16,877 nucleotides of DNA from M55B127 sp035269185 (GTDB lineage: Bacteria; Bacillota; Halanaerobiia; Halanaerobiales; M55B127): positions 1 through 16,877 of the forward strand of contig CAYSHP010000051.1 of NCBI GenBank assembly GCA_964430875.1. Reading direction: 5' to 3'. Shown in pieces: positions 6,764-14,485 of the stretch. How positions within the stretch are numbered: the first letter of the stretch is position 1; each line of letters opens with the position of its first letter. Made by a program: the position numbers and the translations under genes. The notes under the pieces are model-generated. The model worked only from the letters and a program-made list of their open reading frames with translations, had not been told where the DNA came from and searched no databases.

Positions 6764-8650
6764 ATGGCGGAGAAATTATATGGCTATGCCGGAAAACAAT
6801 TGAGAGTTTCTTTAAGTGAAAAAAAGATTAAAAAAGAGAAACTCGATCTTGGAACAATGAGAAAATTTTTAGGTGGTTCTGGTTATGGTATTAAATTACT
6901 ATATGATGAATTAGATGCAAATATTGATCCCTTAGGGGAAAGTAACAAATTATTATTTATGACCAGTCCCCTTACTCAAAGAGTTGTACCTGGCGGTGGA
7001 AGTTTGGAAGTTTGTTTTAAATCCCCACTGACCAATACATGGGGAGAATCCAGAGTTGGAGATGAATTTGGCTTTGCACTTCGTAAAGGTGGCTTTGATT
7101 TTGCCATTATAGAAGGTAAGTCAGAAAAACCATGTTATTTAGTGTTAGAAGATGGAGAAGTTGAAATAAGAGAGGGTGAAGATCTGGTTGGCCTTTCTTC
7201 TTCTGAAAAAGAGAAAAAGATAAAAGATAAATTAGGAGATGATTTTTCTGTTTTAACAATAGGACAAGGTGGAGAAAACCAGGTTCTTTATTCTTCAATC
7301 ATGATAAACCATAGAGCAGTAGGCAGGGGTGGTGCAGGAGCTGTCATGGGTTCTAAAAACCTCTTGGCTTTTGCTGCGAAAGGTACACAAGAAATAGAAG
7401 CTGCTGATAAAAAGAAATTTATGGAAGCTGTTAGAAATGCTCATCAAACCATTAAAGATACAGCAGGCCCAGAAGGTTGGTCAGCTGATGGTACAACGGG
7501 AGGCTTAGTAGGATGTGATGTTGCAGGAGATTTTCCTACAAAAAATTGGAATTCTAATTCGTGGGGAAAAGGCGAAGAAATATATGAGTACTTTAAAGAA
7601 AATAATTTAGTTGATAGTAAACAATGTTATAAGGGTTGTGTAATAGAATGTGGTAGGATTGCAGAAGTAAAGGATGGAAAATACAAAACCCCCAGGCATG
7701 AAGGTACAGAATATGAGTCTATGGCAGCATTTACAGCTTTTGTTTTAAATGAAGATGTGGATGTAGCGGTTCATTGTGATTATTTATGTAATGAATTTGG
7801 TATTGATACTATTTCCACAGGAGCAGCCATTGCATTTGCAATGGAATGTTACGAAAATGATTTATTATCAGAAGAAATAGTAGGAGATATAGATCTAAGT
7901 TGGGGTAATTCAGAAGTATTACCTGTAATGGTTAAAAAGATAGCAAATAAAGAAGAAGGCTTAGGTGAATTATTAGCCGCGGGAGTCAAAAAAGCTTCTG
8001 AAAAAATTGGTCAAGGTTCAGAAGAATATGCTGTACAGGTTAAAGGTTTAGAAGCCCCAGCTCATGACCCACGCTCCGGTAAAGCTCTTGCAGTTTCATA
8101 TGGTACTGGAACTAGAGGTTCTTGTCATATTCACCCAGTTGAAGCCATGAATTATGATAATAATAAAAGGGACTTTCAATTACAAGAGTATGGTCTACTA
8201 GATCCCAAAGAAGTAGATAGATGGGAAGAAAAGGGTAAAGGTAAACCTTTAAAAATATTACAGGATGGCTGTACTTTACCAGATGTGATGGGAATTTGTA
8301 AGTTTTATTTTTATGTAGGCATAGGTGTAAAAGAATATTCTGAAATGTTACAAGGTTTGACCGGATGGGATATTGATGGATGGGAATTATTAGAAATAGG
8401 AGAAAGGTCTATAAATCTACAAAAATTATTCAACTATAGAGAAGGGTTTAAAAAAGAAGACGATTTGATCCACCCACGTATGGGTGCAAAACCTAAGTTT
8501 GGTGAATATAAGGACAAAGAAGAATGTGTAATTAAAGATTATGATGCTATGCTAGAAGAGTATTATGAAGCTAGAGATTGGGAAAAAGATACAAGTAAGC
8601 CAAGTGATAAAAAGTTAGAATCACTGGGACTAGAAGAATATATAAAATAA
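6764..8650 (+). CDS. Tungsten-type aldehyde:ferredoxin oxidoreductase (AOR family)
   Basis: This 628-residue AOR-family enzyme is predicted to interconvert an aldehyde and the carboxylic acid with ferredoxin, using a bis-pyranopterin tungsten (or molybdenum) centre and one [4Fe-4S] cluster. Family signs include the N-terminal 'LRVSLSEKK...FLGGSGYGIKLLYDEL', 'GRGGAGAVMGSKNLLAFA' (187-204), 'EFGIDTISTG' (344-353) and 'APAHDPRSGKAL' (431-442). The cluster cysteines are C288, C292 and C296 (a C-x3-C-x3-C arrangement, one residue longer than the C-x2-C-x3-C of the archaeal prototype) and C512 (GICKF). Length matches the family. AAGGAGG overlaps the preceding stop. Cofactor supply may involve the MoaD-like protein at 1757. 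It could oxidise an aldehyde released during catabolism or reduce an acid with surplus ferredoxin. A 16-bp inverted repeat follows the gene. Confidence 0.92.
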   Translation: MAEKLYGYAGKQLRVSLSEKKIKKEKLDLGTMRKFLGGSGYGIKLLYDELDANIDPLGESNKLLFMTSPLTQRVVPGGGSLEVCFKSPLTNTWGESRVGDEFGFALRKGGFDFAIIEGKSEKPCYLVLEDGEVEIREGEDLVGLSSSEKEKKIKDKLGDDFSVLTIGQGGENQVLYSSIMINHRAVGRGGAGAVMGSKNLLAFAAKGTQEIEAADKKKFMEAVRNAHQTIKDTAGPEGWSADGTTGGLVGCDVAGDFPTKNWNSNSWGKGEEIYEYFKENNLVDSKQCYKGCVIECGRIAEVKDGKYKTPRHEGTEYESMAAFTAFVLNEDVDVAVHCDYLCNEFGIDTISTGAAIAFAMECYENDLLSEEIVGDIDLSWGNSEVLPVMVKKIANKEEGLGELLAAGVKKASEKIGQGSEEYAVQVKGLEAPAHDPRSGKALAVSYGTGTRGSCHIHPVEAMNYDNNKRDFQLQEYGLLDPKEVDRWEEKGKGKPLKILQDGCTLPDVMGICKFYFYVGIGVKEYSEMLQGLTGWDIDGWELLEIGERSINLQKLFNYREGFKKEDDLIHPRMGAKPKFGEYKDKEECVIKDYDAMLEEYYEARDWEKDTSKPSDKKLESLGLEEYIK

Positions 8651-8987
8651 AAGAGATTAAATTTGTTAAATTACTTGCCATCTTAATATTATTATATGAA
8701 GTATTAAATACATATTACTTAAGATGGCAAGTAAAATATATAATCAAGAAAAGCATAATTACAATTTTAGATAACTAATTAATTTGTAGTGTTATATTTT
8801 TGTTTTATTTTTAAATTTTTTAGTTTCCGAAAAATTATTATATCTAATAAGAAAATATATTAAAAATGCGAGATTGTCTTTTTAATGTTTAGATTTTTCA
8901 GTTTCTAAAATGATTTATTTGATAATTAATTTAAAAAGATTATAGGTCGAAAAAGGAGTTATACTAGATAGAAAAGGAGGGATGAAT
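8651..8987 (+). other. Intergenic region between AOR and dctQ
   Basis: About 335 bp without a gene. It begins with the 16-bp inverted repeat annotated separately and otherwise is AT-rich. Two sequences loosely resemble the repeated 18-bp motif (GTTTCCGAAAAATTAT near 8823 and GTTTCTAAAATGATTTAT near 8901), but I find no GG-N10-GC sigma-54 promoter before dctQ. The dctQ ribosome binding site AAAAGGAGG ends the region at 8980. Transcription is probably read-through from upstream or from an unrecognised promoter. Confidence 0.45.
8671..8734 (+). repeat. Perfect 16-bp inverted repeat downstream of AOR
   Basis: TTACTTGCCATCTTAA (8671-8686) and its exact reverse complement TTAAGATGGCAAGTAA (8719-8734) are separated by 32 nt. 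No T tract follows on either strand (AAAATATAT on the + strand), so it is not a textbook terminator. In RNA it would form a stable long-loop hairpin, perhaps an mRNA 3' stabiliser or processing site between the AOR and TRAP membrane genes. Confidence 0.8.
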
Positions 8988-9518
8988 TTGTCCCAAGAAA
9001 AACGAATTCCAATTGTATTCAAGTTTATAATGAAATGTTCTCAAGTTATGGAATCTATTACTCGTAAGTTAATATTATTATTTATGAGTGTTATGGTTAT
9101 TTTAGTTGCTTTAAATGTTGTCACGAGGTATACATTCGGTTTTTCTATAGGTGCTTCTTATGAACTATCAATTCATGCTTACATATATACAGTTTATTTA
9201 GGTACCGCTTTAGCATTAAAAAAGAGAGCTCATCCCAAGATGAAGTACCTTTATAATAAGATAAAAGGCAAACCTAAAAAAGTAATAATTATAATTAACT
9301 TCACTGCTTTGATAGCTTTAATGGTTTTCTTTGCAGTATTTGGATTCATGGAAACTATGGATAAATGGGATATAAATGCAAAAATGTTTGAGTATCCCTT
9401 AGGTATTATATTTTTTGCAGTACCTTTTTGTGGTATAATTACACTATTTTTCATAGGTGAAATCTTAATTAAGGGATTTTATTATGACAAAGAAGGAGAG
9501 GGTTTCCAATGGTGGTAA
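8988..9518 (+). CDS. dctQ: TRAP transporter small membrane subunit (DctQ family)
   Basis: This integral membrane subunit of about 176 residues works with DctM to move the substrate delivered by the binding protein, driven by an ion gradient. Four hydrophobic segments are visible (approximately 30-50, 60-80 with 'AYIYTVYLGTALALKKRAH', 100-125 and 135-165), the standard DctQ topology. 'ALNVVTRYTFGFSIGASYELS' is the characteristic N-terminal motif. The start is TTG at 8988 in preference to the ATG at 8982: GGAGG occupies 8976-8980, which is 7 nt before the TTG but only 1 nt before the ATG. The gene overlaps dctM by 10 nt, showing coupled translation. Confidence 0.88.
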   Translation: MSQEKRIPIVFKFIMKCSQVMESITRKLILLFMSVMVILVALNVVTRYTFGFSIGASYELSIHAYIYTVYLGTALALKKRAHPKMKYLYNKIKGKPKKVIIIINFTALIALMVFFAVFGFMETMDKWDINAKMFEYPLGIIFFAVPFCGIITLFFIGEILIKGFYYDKEGEGFQWW

Positions 9519-10786
9519 TATTCATGATGTTTTTATTTATGTTTTTTGTTCTAGTGGGCTTCCCAATATCTTTTAGTTTATTATTACCTTCTCTAGTATA
9601 TGTATATATCGTTAATCTACCAATGAAAACAATTCTAATAAGACTAATAAATGAATATAATTCCTTTATTTTATTAGCCATACCCTTTTTTATATTAGCA
9701 GGTAAAGTTATGAATAAAGCAAAAATAAGTGATAAATTAGTTTTGTTAGCAGATTTATTTGTTGGATCTCTCAAAGGAGGTCTTGCTCATATTAATATAG
9801 TGGTTAGTATGTTTTTTGGTGGATGTACAGGTACCGCCATATCAGATACTACTGCAGTAGGTTCAATACTTATTCCAGCGATGAAAAAAGAAGGTTATGA
9901 TGCTGATTTTAGTGCTGCTGTTACTGCCGCTTCATCAACAATGGGTCCTATAATACCCCCCAGCATTATGTTCATTGTTTATGGGGCTATGGCAGGAGTA
10001 TCAATTGGAGATCTATTTTTAGCGGGAGCAATACCAGGTATTTTAATAGGATTTGGACAGATGGCCTTAGTAGCGGTTTTAGCTTATAAATATAATTTCC
10101 CGCGTAGAGTAGAAAAAATAAAATTCAAAAAGGCTTTAGTTATTATTAAAAGCTCAATATTACCTATGTTTTTACCGGTAATTATATTAGGCGGAATAAT
10201 ATCTGGAGTCATGACTCCAACTGAAGCAGCAGTCTCTGCTGCAGTATATGCTATTTTTCTAGCAGTAGTTGTTTATAGAACATTAAATTTTAAAGAACTA
10301 ATAAAAGTTATAACAGAGGCAGCTATAGATAGTGGAAGAATTTCAATTTTAATAGTCGCGGCTTCATTATTTGGCTGGATAATGGTTATGGAAGGTATTC
10401 CTACTCAAGTAGCTAATTATTTACTTCAGTCGGGATTGCCTAATATAGTAATTTTATTATTAATAAATATTTTTCTATTAATAGTAGGAATGTTTATTGA
10501 TAGTTTCCCTGCTATTATTATGATCACGCCTGTATTTTTACCGATCTATAGAATGCTGGGTTTAAGCTTACTTCATGCAGGTATTTTTTCCAGTATGACT
10601 TTAATCATAGGTGTAATAACCCCTCCAGTGGGTTGCTGTCTGTTTGCAGCTTCTTCAATAGCTGAGGTTCCTTATGAAAAAGTTGCGCTTAGGATTTTAC
10701 CGTTTCTAGCTGTTAACGTTGCGATTACTTTACTGGTTACATACTTCCCTCAAATAGTATTGTTTCTACCAGGCTTATTTGGATAA
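9509..10786 (+). CDS. dctM: TRAP transporter large membrane subunit (DctM family)
   Basis: This 425-residue polytopic membrane protein, almost wholly hydrophobic with about 11-12 segments, is the transport channel of the TRAP system. DctM signatures are clear: 'FPISFSLLLPSL' at the N terminus, 'GGLAHINIVVSMFFGGCTGTAISD' followed by 'TAVGSILIPAMKKEGYDADFSAAVTAASS' and 'GPIIPPSIMFIVYGAMAGVSIGDLFLAG', then the C-terminal 'TPPVGCCLFAASSIAEVP'. Length matches the family. AAGGAGAGGG is about 7 nt upstream of the ATG and lies inside dctQ. About 88 nt separate it from the opine-dehydrogenase-like gene, which probably shares its transcript and may act on the imported compound. Confidence 0.93.
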   Translation: MVVIFMMFLFMFFVLVGFPISFSLLLPSLVYVYIVNLPMKTILIRLINEYNSFILLAIPFFILAGKVMNKAKISDKLVLLADLFVGSLKGGLAHINIVVSMFFGGCTGTAISDTTAVGSILIPAMKKEGYDADFSAAVTAASSTMGPIIPPSIMFIVYGAMAGVSIGDLFLAGAIPGILIGFGQMALVAVLAYKYNFPRRVEKIKFKKALVIIKSSILPMFLPVIILGGIISGVMTPTEAAVSAAVYAIFLAVVVYRTLNFKELIKVITEAAIDSGRISILIVAASLFGWIMVMEGIPTQVANYLLQSGLPNIVILLLINIFLLIVGMFIDSFPAIIMITPVFLPIYRMLGLSLLHAGIFSSMTLIIGVITPPVGCCLFAASSIAEVPYEKVALRILPFLAVNVAITLLVTYFPQIVLFLPGLFG

Positions 10787-10874
10787 AATAGTTGTAAATT
10801 AAATATATATTTTTAGTATCAATATACAATTTCTAAATAGATAAAACATAATGAATTTTTAAGGAGGATAAATA

Positions 10875-11975
10875 ATGGAAGAAAATATTGCTGTATTGGG
10901 TGCAGGGAATGCTGGATATGCTTTTAGTGTTTATTTAACTCAACGAGGACATAATGTTACATTATATGAATCAGACAAATTTCGTGAGAACATTGATCCA
11001 ATAATAGAAAATGACGGCATACAGTCATTTGGTGAATTATGTGGTTTCACGAAAATAAAAAAAGTTACGACTAATATGTCCGAAGCATTAGATGATGCAA
11101 AACTAATTATTGTTCCGGTACCTGCCTTTGCCCAGGATTTTATTTTTGAAAAGATGATACCTCACTTACAGAAAGGGCAAATAATATTATTAACACCTGA
11201 CAACACTGGCTCTATACGATTATTTAATTTATTGAAAAAGAAAAATATGGAAAATAAAGTTACAATCTGTGGTTCAGCCAGCATGTTATTTGTAGCAAAG
11301 AGGAGTGGTTTAGCTCCGGGCCAGGTAAATATTGATGGAATTAAAAATATTATTAGAATAGCCTCAATGCCTGCTAAGAAAATTGATGATGCAAAAGATA
11401 CTTTAGCAAATGTCTTTGATAAATTAAAATTCAACAAAAATGTTTTGGAAAATTCTTTAAGTAACTTTAACCATCAGTTACACCCTGCTCCAATATTATT
11501 AAATGCGGGCCGTGTTGAATCTAAGGAAGCATTTTATTTTTATAAAGAAGGCCATACCAGTTCTATAGATAAAGTTCTAAAGCAAATCGATGAAGAAAAA
11601 ATTAATATCGGCAGAAGTTTAGGATATGAAATAGAACCTTTTGAAGATATTTTCCAATCTTACTATAAGGGTCGCTGTGCTGAAACAGATGATATAAATG
11701 AAATGATAAATTCAAATTTATGTTATAGAAATGTTCTGTCCCCATCAAGTATGAAGAGTAGATTTATTATTGAGGATATCAAATATGGATTAGTACTAAT
11801 GTCTTCAATAGGTGAAAGATTTAATATTAAAACACCAATAATAGATTCTATAATTAATATTTCTTCGGTTTTAAATGGATCTGATTATATGTCAGAAGGT
11901 ATAACTTTAGATAAGCTAGGATTTAAAAATATGAATCCAAAAGAAATAAATGACTACTTACAAGAAGGGAAATAA
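10875..11975 (+). CDS. Opine dehydrogenase family (octopine/nopaline/lysopine-type) enzyme
   Basis: This 366-residue cytosolic NAD(P)-dependent enzyme belongs to a family whose members reversibly condense an amino acid with an alpha-keto acid into a secondary amine dicarboxylate (an opine). An N-terminal Rossmann fold carries GAGNAG (9-14), and the acidic residue after beta-2 (YESDKF, Glu32) slightly favours NAD. The helical C-terminal domain has the family active-site string NFNHQLHPAPILLNAG (197-212) with His203-Pro, and 'FYFYKEGHTSSID' (220-232). Length fits. AAGGAGG lies 7 nt before the ATG. It directly follows dctM and is 18 nt from the mu-crystallin-like gene. In a catabolic locus it would oxidise an imported opine or N-carboxyalkyl amino acid to an amino acid plus keto acid; glycine release would feed the Grd module. 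The substrate is not determinable from sequence. Confidence 0.85.
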   Translation: MEENIAVLGAGNAGYAFSVYLTQRGHNVTLYESDKFRENIDPIIENDGIQSFGELCGFTKIKKVTTNMSEALDDAKLIIVPVPAFAQDFIFEKMIPHLQKGQIILLTPDNTGSIRLFNLLKKKNMENKVTICGSASMLFVAKRSGLAPGQVNIDGIKNIIRIASMPAKKIDDAKDTLANVFDKLKFNKNVLENSLSNFNHQLHPAPILLNAGRVESKEAFYFYKEGHTSSIDKVLKQIDEEKINIGRSLGYEIEPFEDIFQSYYKGRCAETDDINEMINSNLCYRNVLSPSSMKSRFIIEDIKYGLVLMSSIGERFNIKTPIIDSIINISSVLNGSDYMSEGITLDKLGFKNMNPKEINDYLQEGK

Positions 11976-11993
11976 TAGGAGGGAGCATGTGGA

Positions 11994-12992
11994 ATGAATT
12001 TAGATAATGAGGCTTTGATAATTTCACAAAAAATGGCAAAAGATAATATTACGGTCAAAGAGATATTGGAGATAGAAGAACAAACTTATAAATGGTATTC
12101 AGAAGGTGAAATTGAAATGCCAGCTAAGATAACTCTTAATATGGACAGATTAGGTTTGCCTAATTGGATTAATTCAATGCCCTCTTATATAAAACCACTT
12201 GATATGTTGGGAATAAAATGGGCAGGTGGTTTTGAAAATAATAAAGGGAAAGGACTTCCCTACATAATGGCACAAATATTAATTAATAATCCAGACACTG
12301 GCCAATTACGTGCTTTATTAGATGGGAATTGGATAACTGATATAAGGACTGGGGCTCAATCAGCAGTAGCAGCTAAGTTTTTAGCTGCTAAGACTGATAT
12401 ATTGACAATAATTGGTGCAGGGGTACAAGGTATTAGTACTGCTATTTGTATGTTAGAACAGTTTGATATAAAAAAAATTAATATAATAGACCTGGATGAA
12501 GATGCAATTAATAAATTTAGGAGAATAATTAAAGATAAATACTCAATACAAATAGAAATTCCTGGCTCTAAAGAAAAGGCGATTCGAGAATCAGATGTAA
12601 TTGTAACAGTCACAACTGCTGATAAACCTTTAGTAGAAGAAAAATGGGTAAAGCCTGGAGCATTAATATCTACGGCAGGTTCATATCAGGAATTAAGTGA
12701 AGATTTAATACTTAAGGCTGATAAATTATTTGTAGATCATATGGAACAAAATATTCACAGAGGTGAATATTCTCAATATTTTGAAGAAGGCAAATTAACT
12801 GTAGATGATATTGCTGGGGAAATCGGTGATGTTATAAATAATAAGGTTAATGGCAGAGAAAATAGTGAGGAAAGAATTATTATCAGTCCAATTGGGATGG
12901 GTTGTTTAGATATTGCAATTGCTACTAGCATATATAATAAAATCAATAAAGCAAAGAATATAAACAAACAGAAGTTTAATATCTTAAATTAG
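11994..12992 (+). CDS. Ornithine cyclodeaminase/mu-crystallin family protein
   Basis: This 332-residue enzyme belongs to the family that includes ornithine cyclodeaminase, ketimine (imine) reductases and some amino-acid dehydrogenases. Visible are the substrate-contact lysine K75 (GIKWAGG), the R118 region (DGNWITDIRTGAQSAVAAKFLA, 110-131) and the NAD(P)-binding GAGVQG (141-146). True ornithine cyclodeaminases have an Asp in a 'GGDxPGKTEL' loop; here the equivalent loop is 'STAGSYQELSEDL' (226-238), without that Asp, so ornithine deamination is unlikely. A ketimine reductase or N-alkyl amino-acid dehydrogenase role fits better and would complement the neighbouring opine-type enzyme. AGGAGGG is 10 nt before the ATG. 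It is the last gene before the second sigma-54 promoter. Confidence 0.87.
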   Translation: MNLDNEALIISQKMAKDNITVKEILEIEEQTYKWYSEGEIEMPAKITLNMDRLGLPNWINSMPSYIKPLDMLGIKWAGGFENNKGKGLPYIMAQILINNPDTGQLRALLDGNWITDIRTGAQSAVAAKFLAAKTDILTIIGAGVQGISTAICMLEQFDIKKINIIDLDEDAINKFRRIIKDKYSIQIEIPGSKEKAIRESDVIVTVTTADKPLVEEKWVKPGALISTAGSYQELSEDLILKADKLFVDHMEQNIHRGEYSQYFEEGKLTVDDIAGEIGDVINNKVNGRENSEERIIISPIGMGCLDIAIATSIYNKINKAKNINKQKFNILN

Positions 12993-13010
12993 TTATAAAA
13001 ATTATATAAC

Positions 13011-13028
13011 ATTTCTAAAAATTATAAA
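13011..13028 (+). promoter_or_regulatory. Repeated 18-bp motif, candidate activator-binding site (copy 3)
   Basis: ATTTCTAAAAATTATAAA is identical over all 18 bases to copy 1 at 3582. Its centre is about 113 bp upstream of the -24 GG of the promoter at 13132, closely matching the 104 bp for copy 2 at the other promoter. A small AT hairpin (GTTATA at 12992-12997, TATAAC at 13005-13010) directly precedes it. Binding by the local activator is inferred. Confidence 0.5.
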
Positions 13029-13131
13029 GATATTACTTTGGGAAATATGTTTTGATAAATAATTTTTTGTATAAATACTATAATTACTGTCATAAGAAGG
13101 ATATAAGAAATAATTTATTTAAGAGTTAATT

Positions 13132-13147
13132 TGGCACATAAATTGCA
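13132..13147 (+). promoter_or_regulatory. Sigma-54 promoter of the Grd operon
   Basis: TGGCAC-N5-TTGCA is a perfect match to the -24/-12 consensus. The transcription start should fall near 13158, so a GTG at 13159 cannot be the initiation codon of the first gene. This supports the ATG at 13177, leaving an 18-20-nt leader that holds just the AAAGGAGG. Confidence 0.92.
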
Positions 13148-13176
13148 TTATTTATGCAGTGAAAGGAGGAAAGTTT

Positions 13177-14463
13177 ATGGAACTAAAATTAGGAAAAGTA
13201 AATATCAGTGATATACAATTTGGCGAAAAAACTCAAATTGAAGACAAAACGCTTTTTATCAATAAAGAAGAATTAGTAGAATATCTAATGGAAGATTCAA
13301 ATATAAAAAGTGTTGAGATTGAATTAGCTAGGCCAGGAGAAAGTACCAGGATAATTCCAATCAAAGATATTATACAGCCTAGAACTAAGGTAGAAGGTAA
13401 AGGAGGAGTGTTTCCGGGTTTTGTAAATGATTTAGAAACGGTGGGGACTGGAACTACTTATTTTTTAGAAGGTTGTGCAGTAGTCACCTGTGGTAAAATA
13501 TTACATGTTCAAGAGGGTATAATAGATATGAGTGGTCCCGGAGCAAAATATGCAAGCTTTTCAAAAATGAACTTGATTGTACCATTAATTGAGCCCAAAG
13601 ATGATATTGATGAACATACTCATGAAAAAGCTATTAGATTAGCAGGCTTAAAAACTGCTGCTTATCTAGGTGAAGCAGCTAAAGAAGTTAATTCAGATCA
13701 GGATGAGATCTTCACATATGATCCAGTCGATGAAGCTAAAAAACTATATCCAGATTTACCACAAGTAGTATATGTTAATATGATTCAATGTCAGGGATTA
13801 ATGCATGATAATTATGTCTATGGGTTAAATATGAAAGGTATGTTACCAGGATTAATTACTCCTACAGAAATTTTTGATGGTGCTATTGTTAGTGGTAATT
13901 GTGCTGCACCATGTCACAAACATACTACGTTCCACCATCAAAATAATCCTATTGTGGTTGACCTTATGCGTCGCCATGGAAAGGAATTAAATTTTCTTGG
14001 TGTAATATTAACTAAAGAAAGTACAATGTTGGCAGAAAAAAAACATGCTGCTGAATATACTCTCAATGTAGCTAAGATGGTAGGAGCACAGGGAGCAATT
14101 ATATCTGAAGAAGGGGGAGGTAATCCTGAAACTGATTTGATGCTTACTTGTGAAATGCTAGAAGAGAATGGCATTGATACTGTATTAGTTACAGATGAAT
14201 ATGCAGGTAGAGATGGTAGGTCTCAAGGTTTAGCGGATGTAACTCAAAAAGCAGATGCTGTGGTAACTAATGGTAATGGTAATGAATTAGTTAAACTTCC
14301 CCCGATGGATAAAGTTATCGGTGATATCTCTGCAGTAGAAACAATAGTTGGTGGCTTTAAGGGCAGCTTACATGATGATGGAAGCATAAGTGTGGAATTA
14401 GCCAGTTTAATTGGTTGTTTAAATGAAATGGGTTTTGAAAATCTTACAACGAAATTAAAATAA
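13177..14463 (+). CDS. GrdE/GrdG/GrdI-type reductase proprotein (protein B, pyruvoyl subunit)
   Basis: This 428-residue proprotein belongs to the substrate-specific protein B of selenium-dependent glycine, sarcosine or betaine reductase. In characterised relatives it is cleaved before a Cys near position 242 to give two subunits, the Cys becoming a pyruvoyl group that binds the substrate amine. Here the site is conserved: 'VSGNCAAPCHKHTTFHHQNNP' with Asn241-Cys242. Other family landmarks are 'LKLGKVNISDIQFGEKT' at the start, 'EGCAVVTCGKI' (98-108), 'NMIQCQGLMHDNYVYG' (201-216) and 'EEGGGNPETDLM'. The ATG at 13177 has AAAGGAGG 7 nt upstream and matches the usual length. It is first in the operon, 22 nt before the GrdB-type gene. 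Which of glycine, sarcosine, betaine or another amine is used cannot be decided from this sequence alone. Confidence 0.93.
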   Translation: MELKLGKVNISDIQFGEKTQIEDKTLFINKEELVEYLMEDSNIKSVEIELARPGESTRIIPIKDIIQPRTKVEGKGGVFPGFVNDLETVGTGTTYFLEGCAVVTCGKILHVQEGIIDMSGPGAKYASFSKMNLIVPLIEPKDDIDEHTHEKAIRLAGLKTAAYLGEAAKEVNSDQDEIFTYDPVDEAKKLYPDLPQVVYVNMIQCQGLMHDNYVYGLNMKGMLPGLITPTEIFDGAIVSGNCAAPCHKHTTFHHQNNPIVVDLMRRHGKELNFLGVILTKESTMLAEKKHAAEYTLNVAKMVGAQGAIISEEGGGNPETDLMLTCEMLEENGIDTVLVTDEYAGRDGRSQGLADVTQKADAVVTNGNGNELVKLPPMDKVIGDISAVETIVGGFKGSLHDDGSISVELASLIGCLNEMGFENLTTKLK

Positions 14464-14485
14464 GAAAGGGGGTAGATTTTTAGTT

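Noticed and set aside
8823..8920. Additional copies of the 18-bp motif upstream of dctQ and, near 10828, upstream of the opine-type gene
   Set aside because: Each has several mismatches and there is no sigma-54 promoter downstream of either, so they may be chance AT-rich matches.
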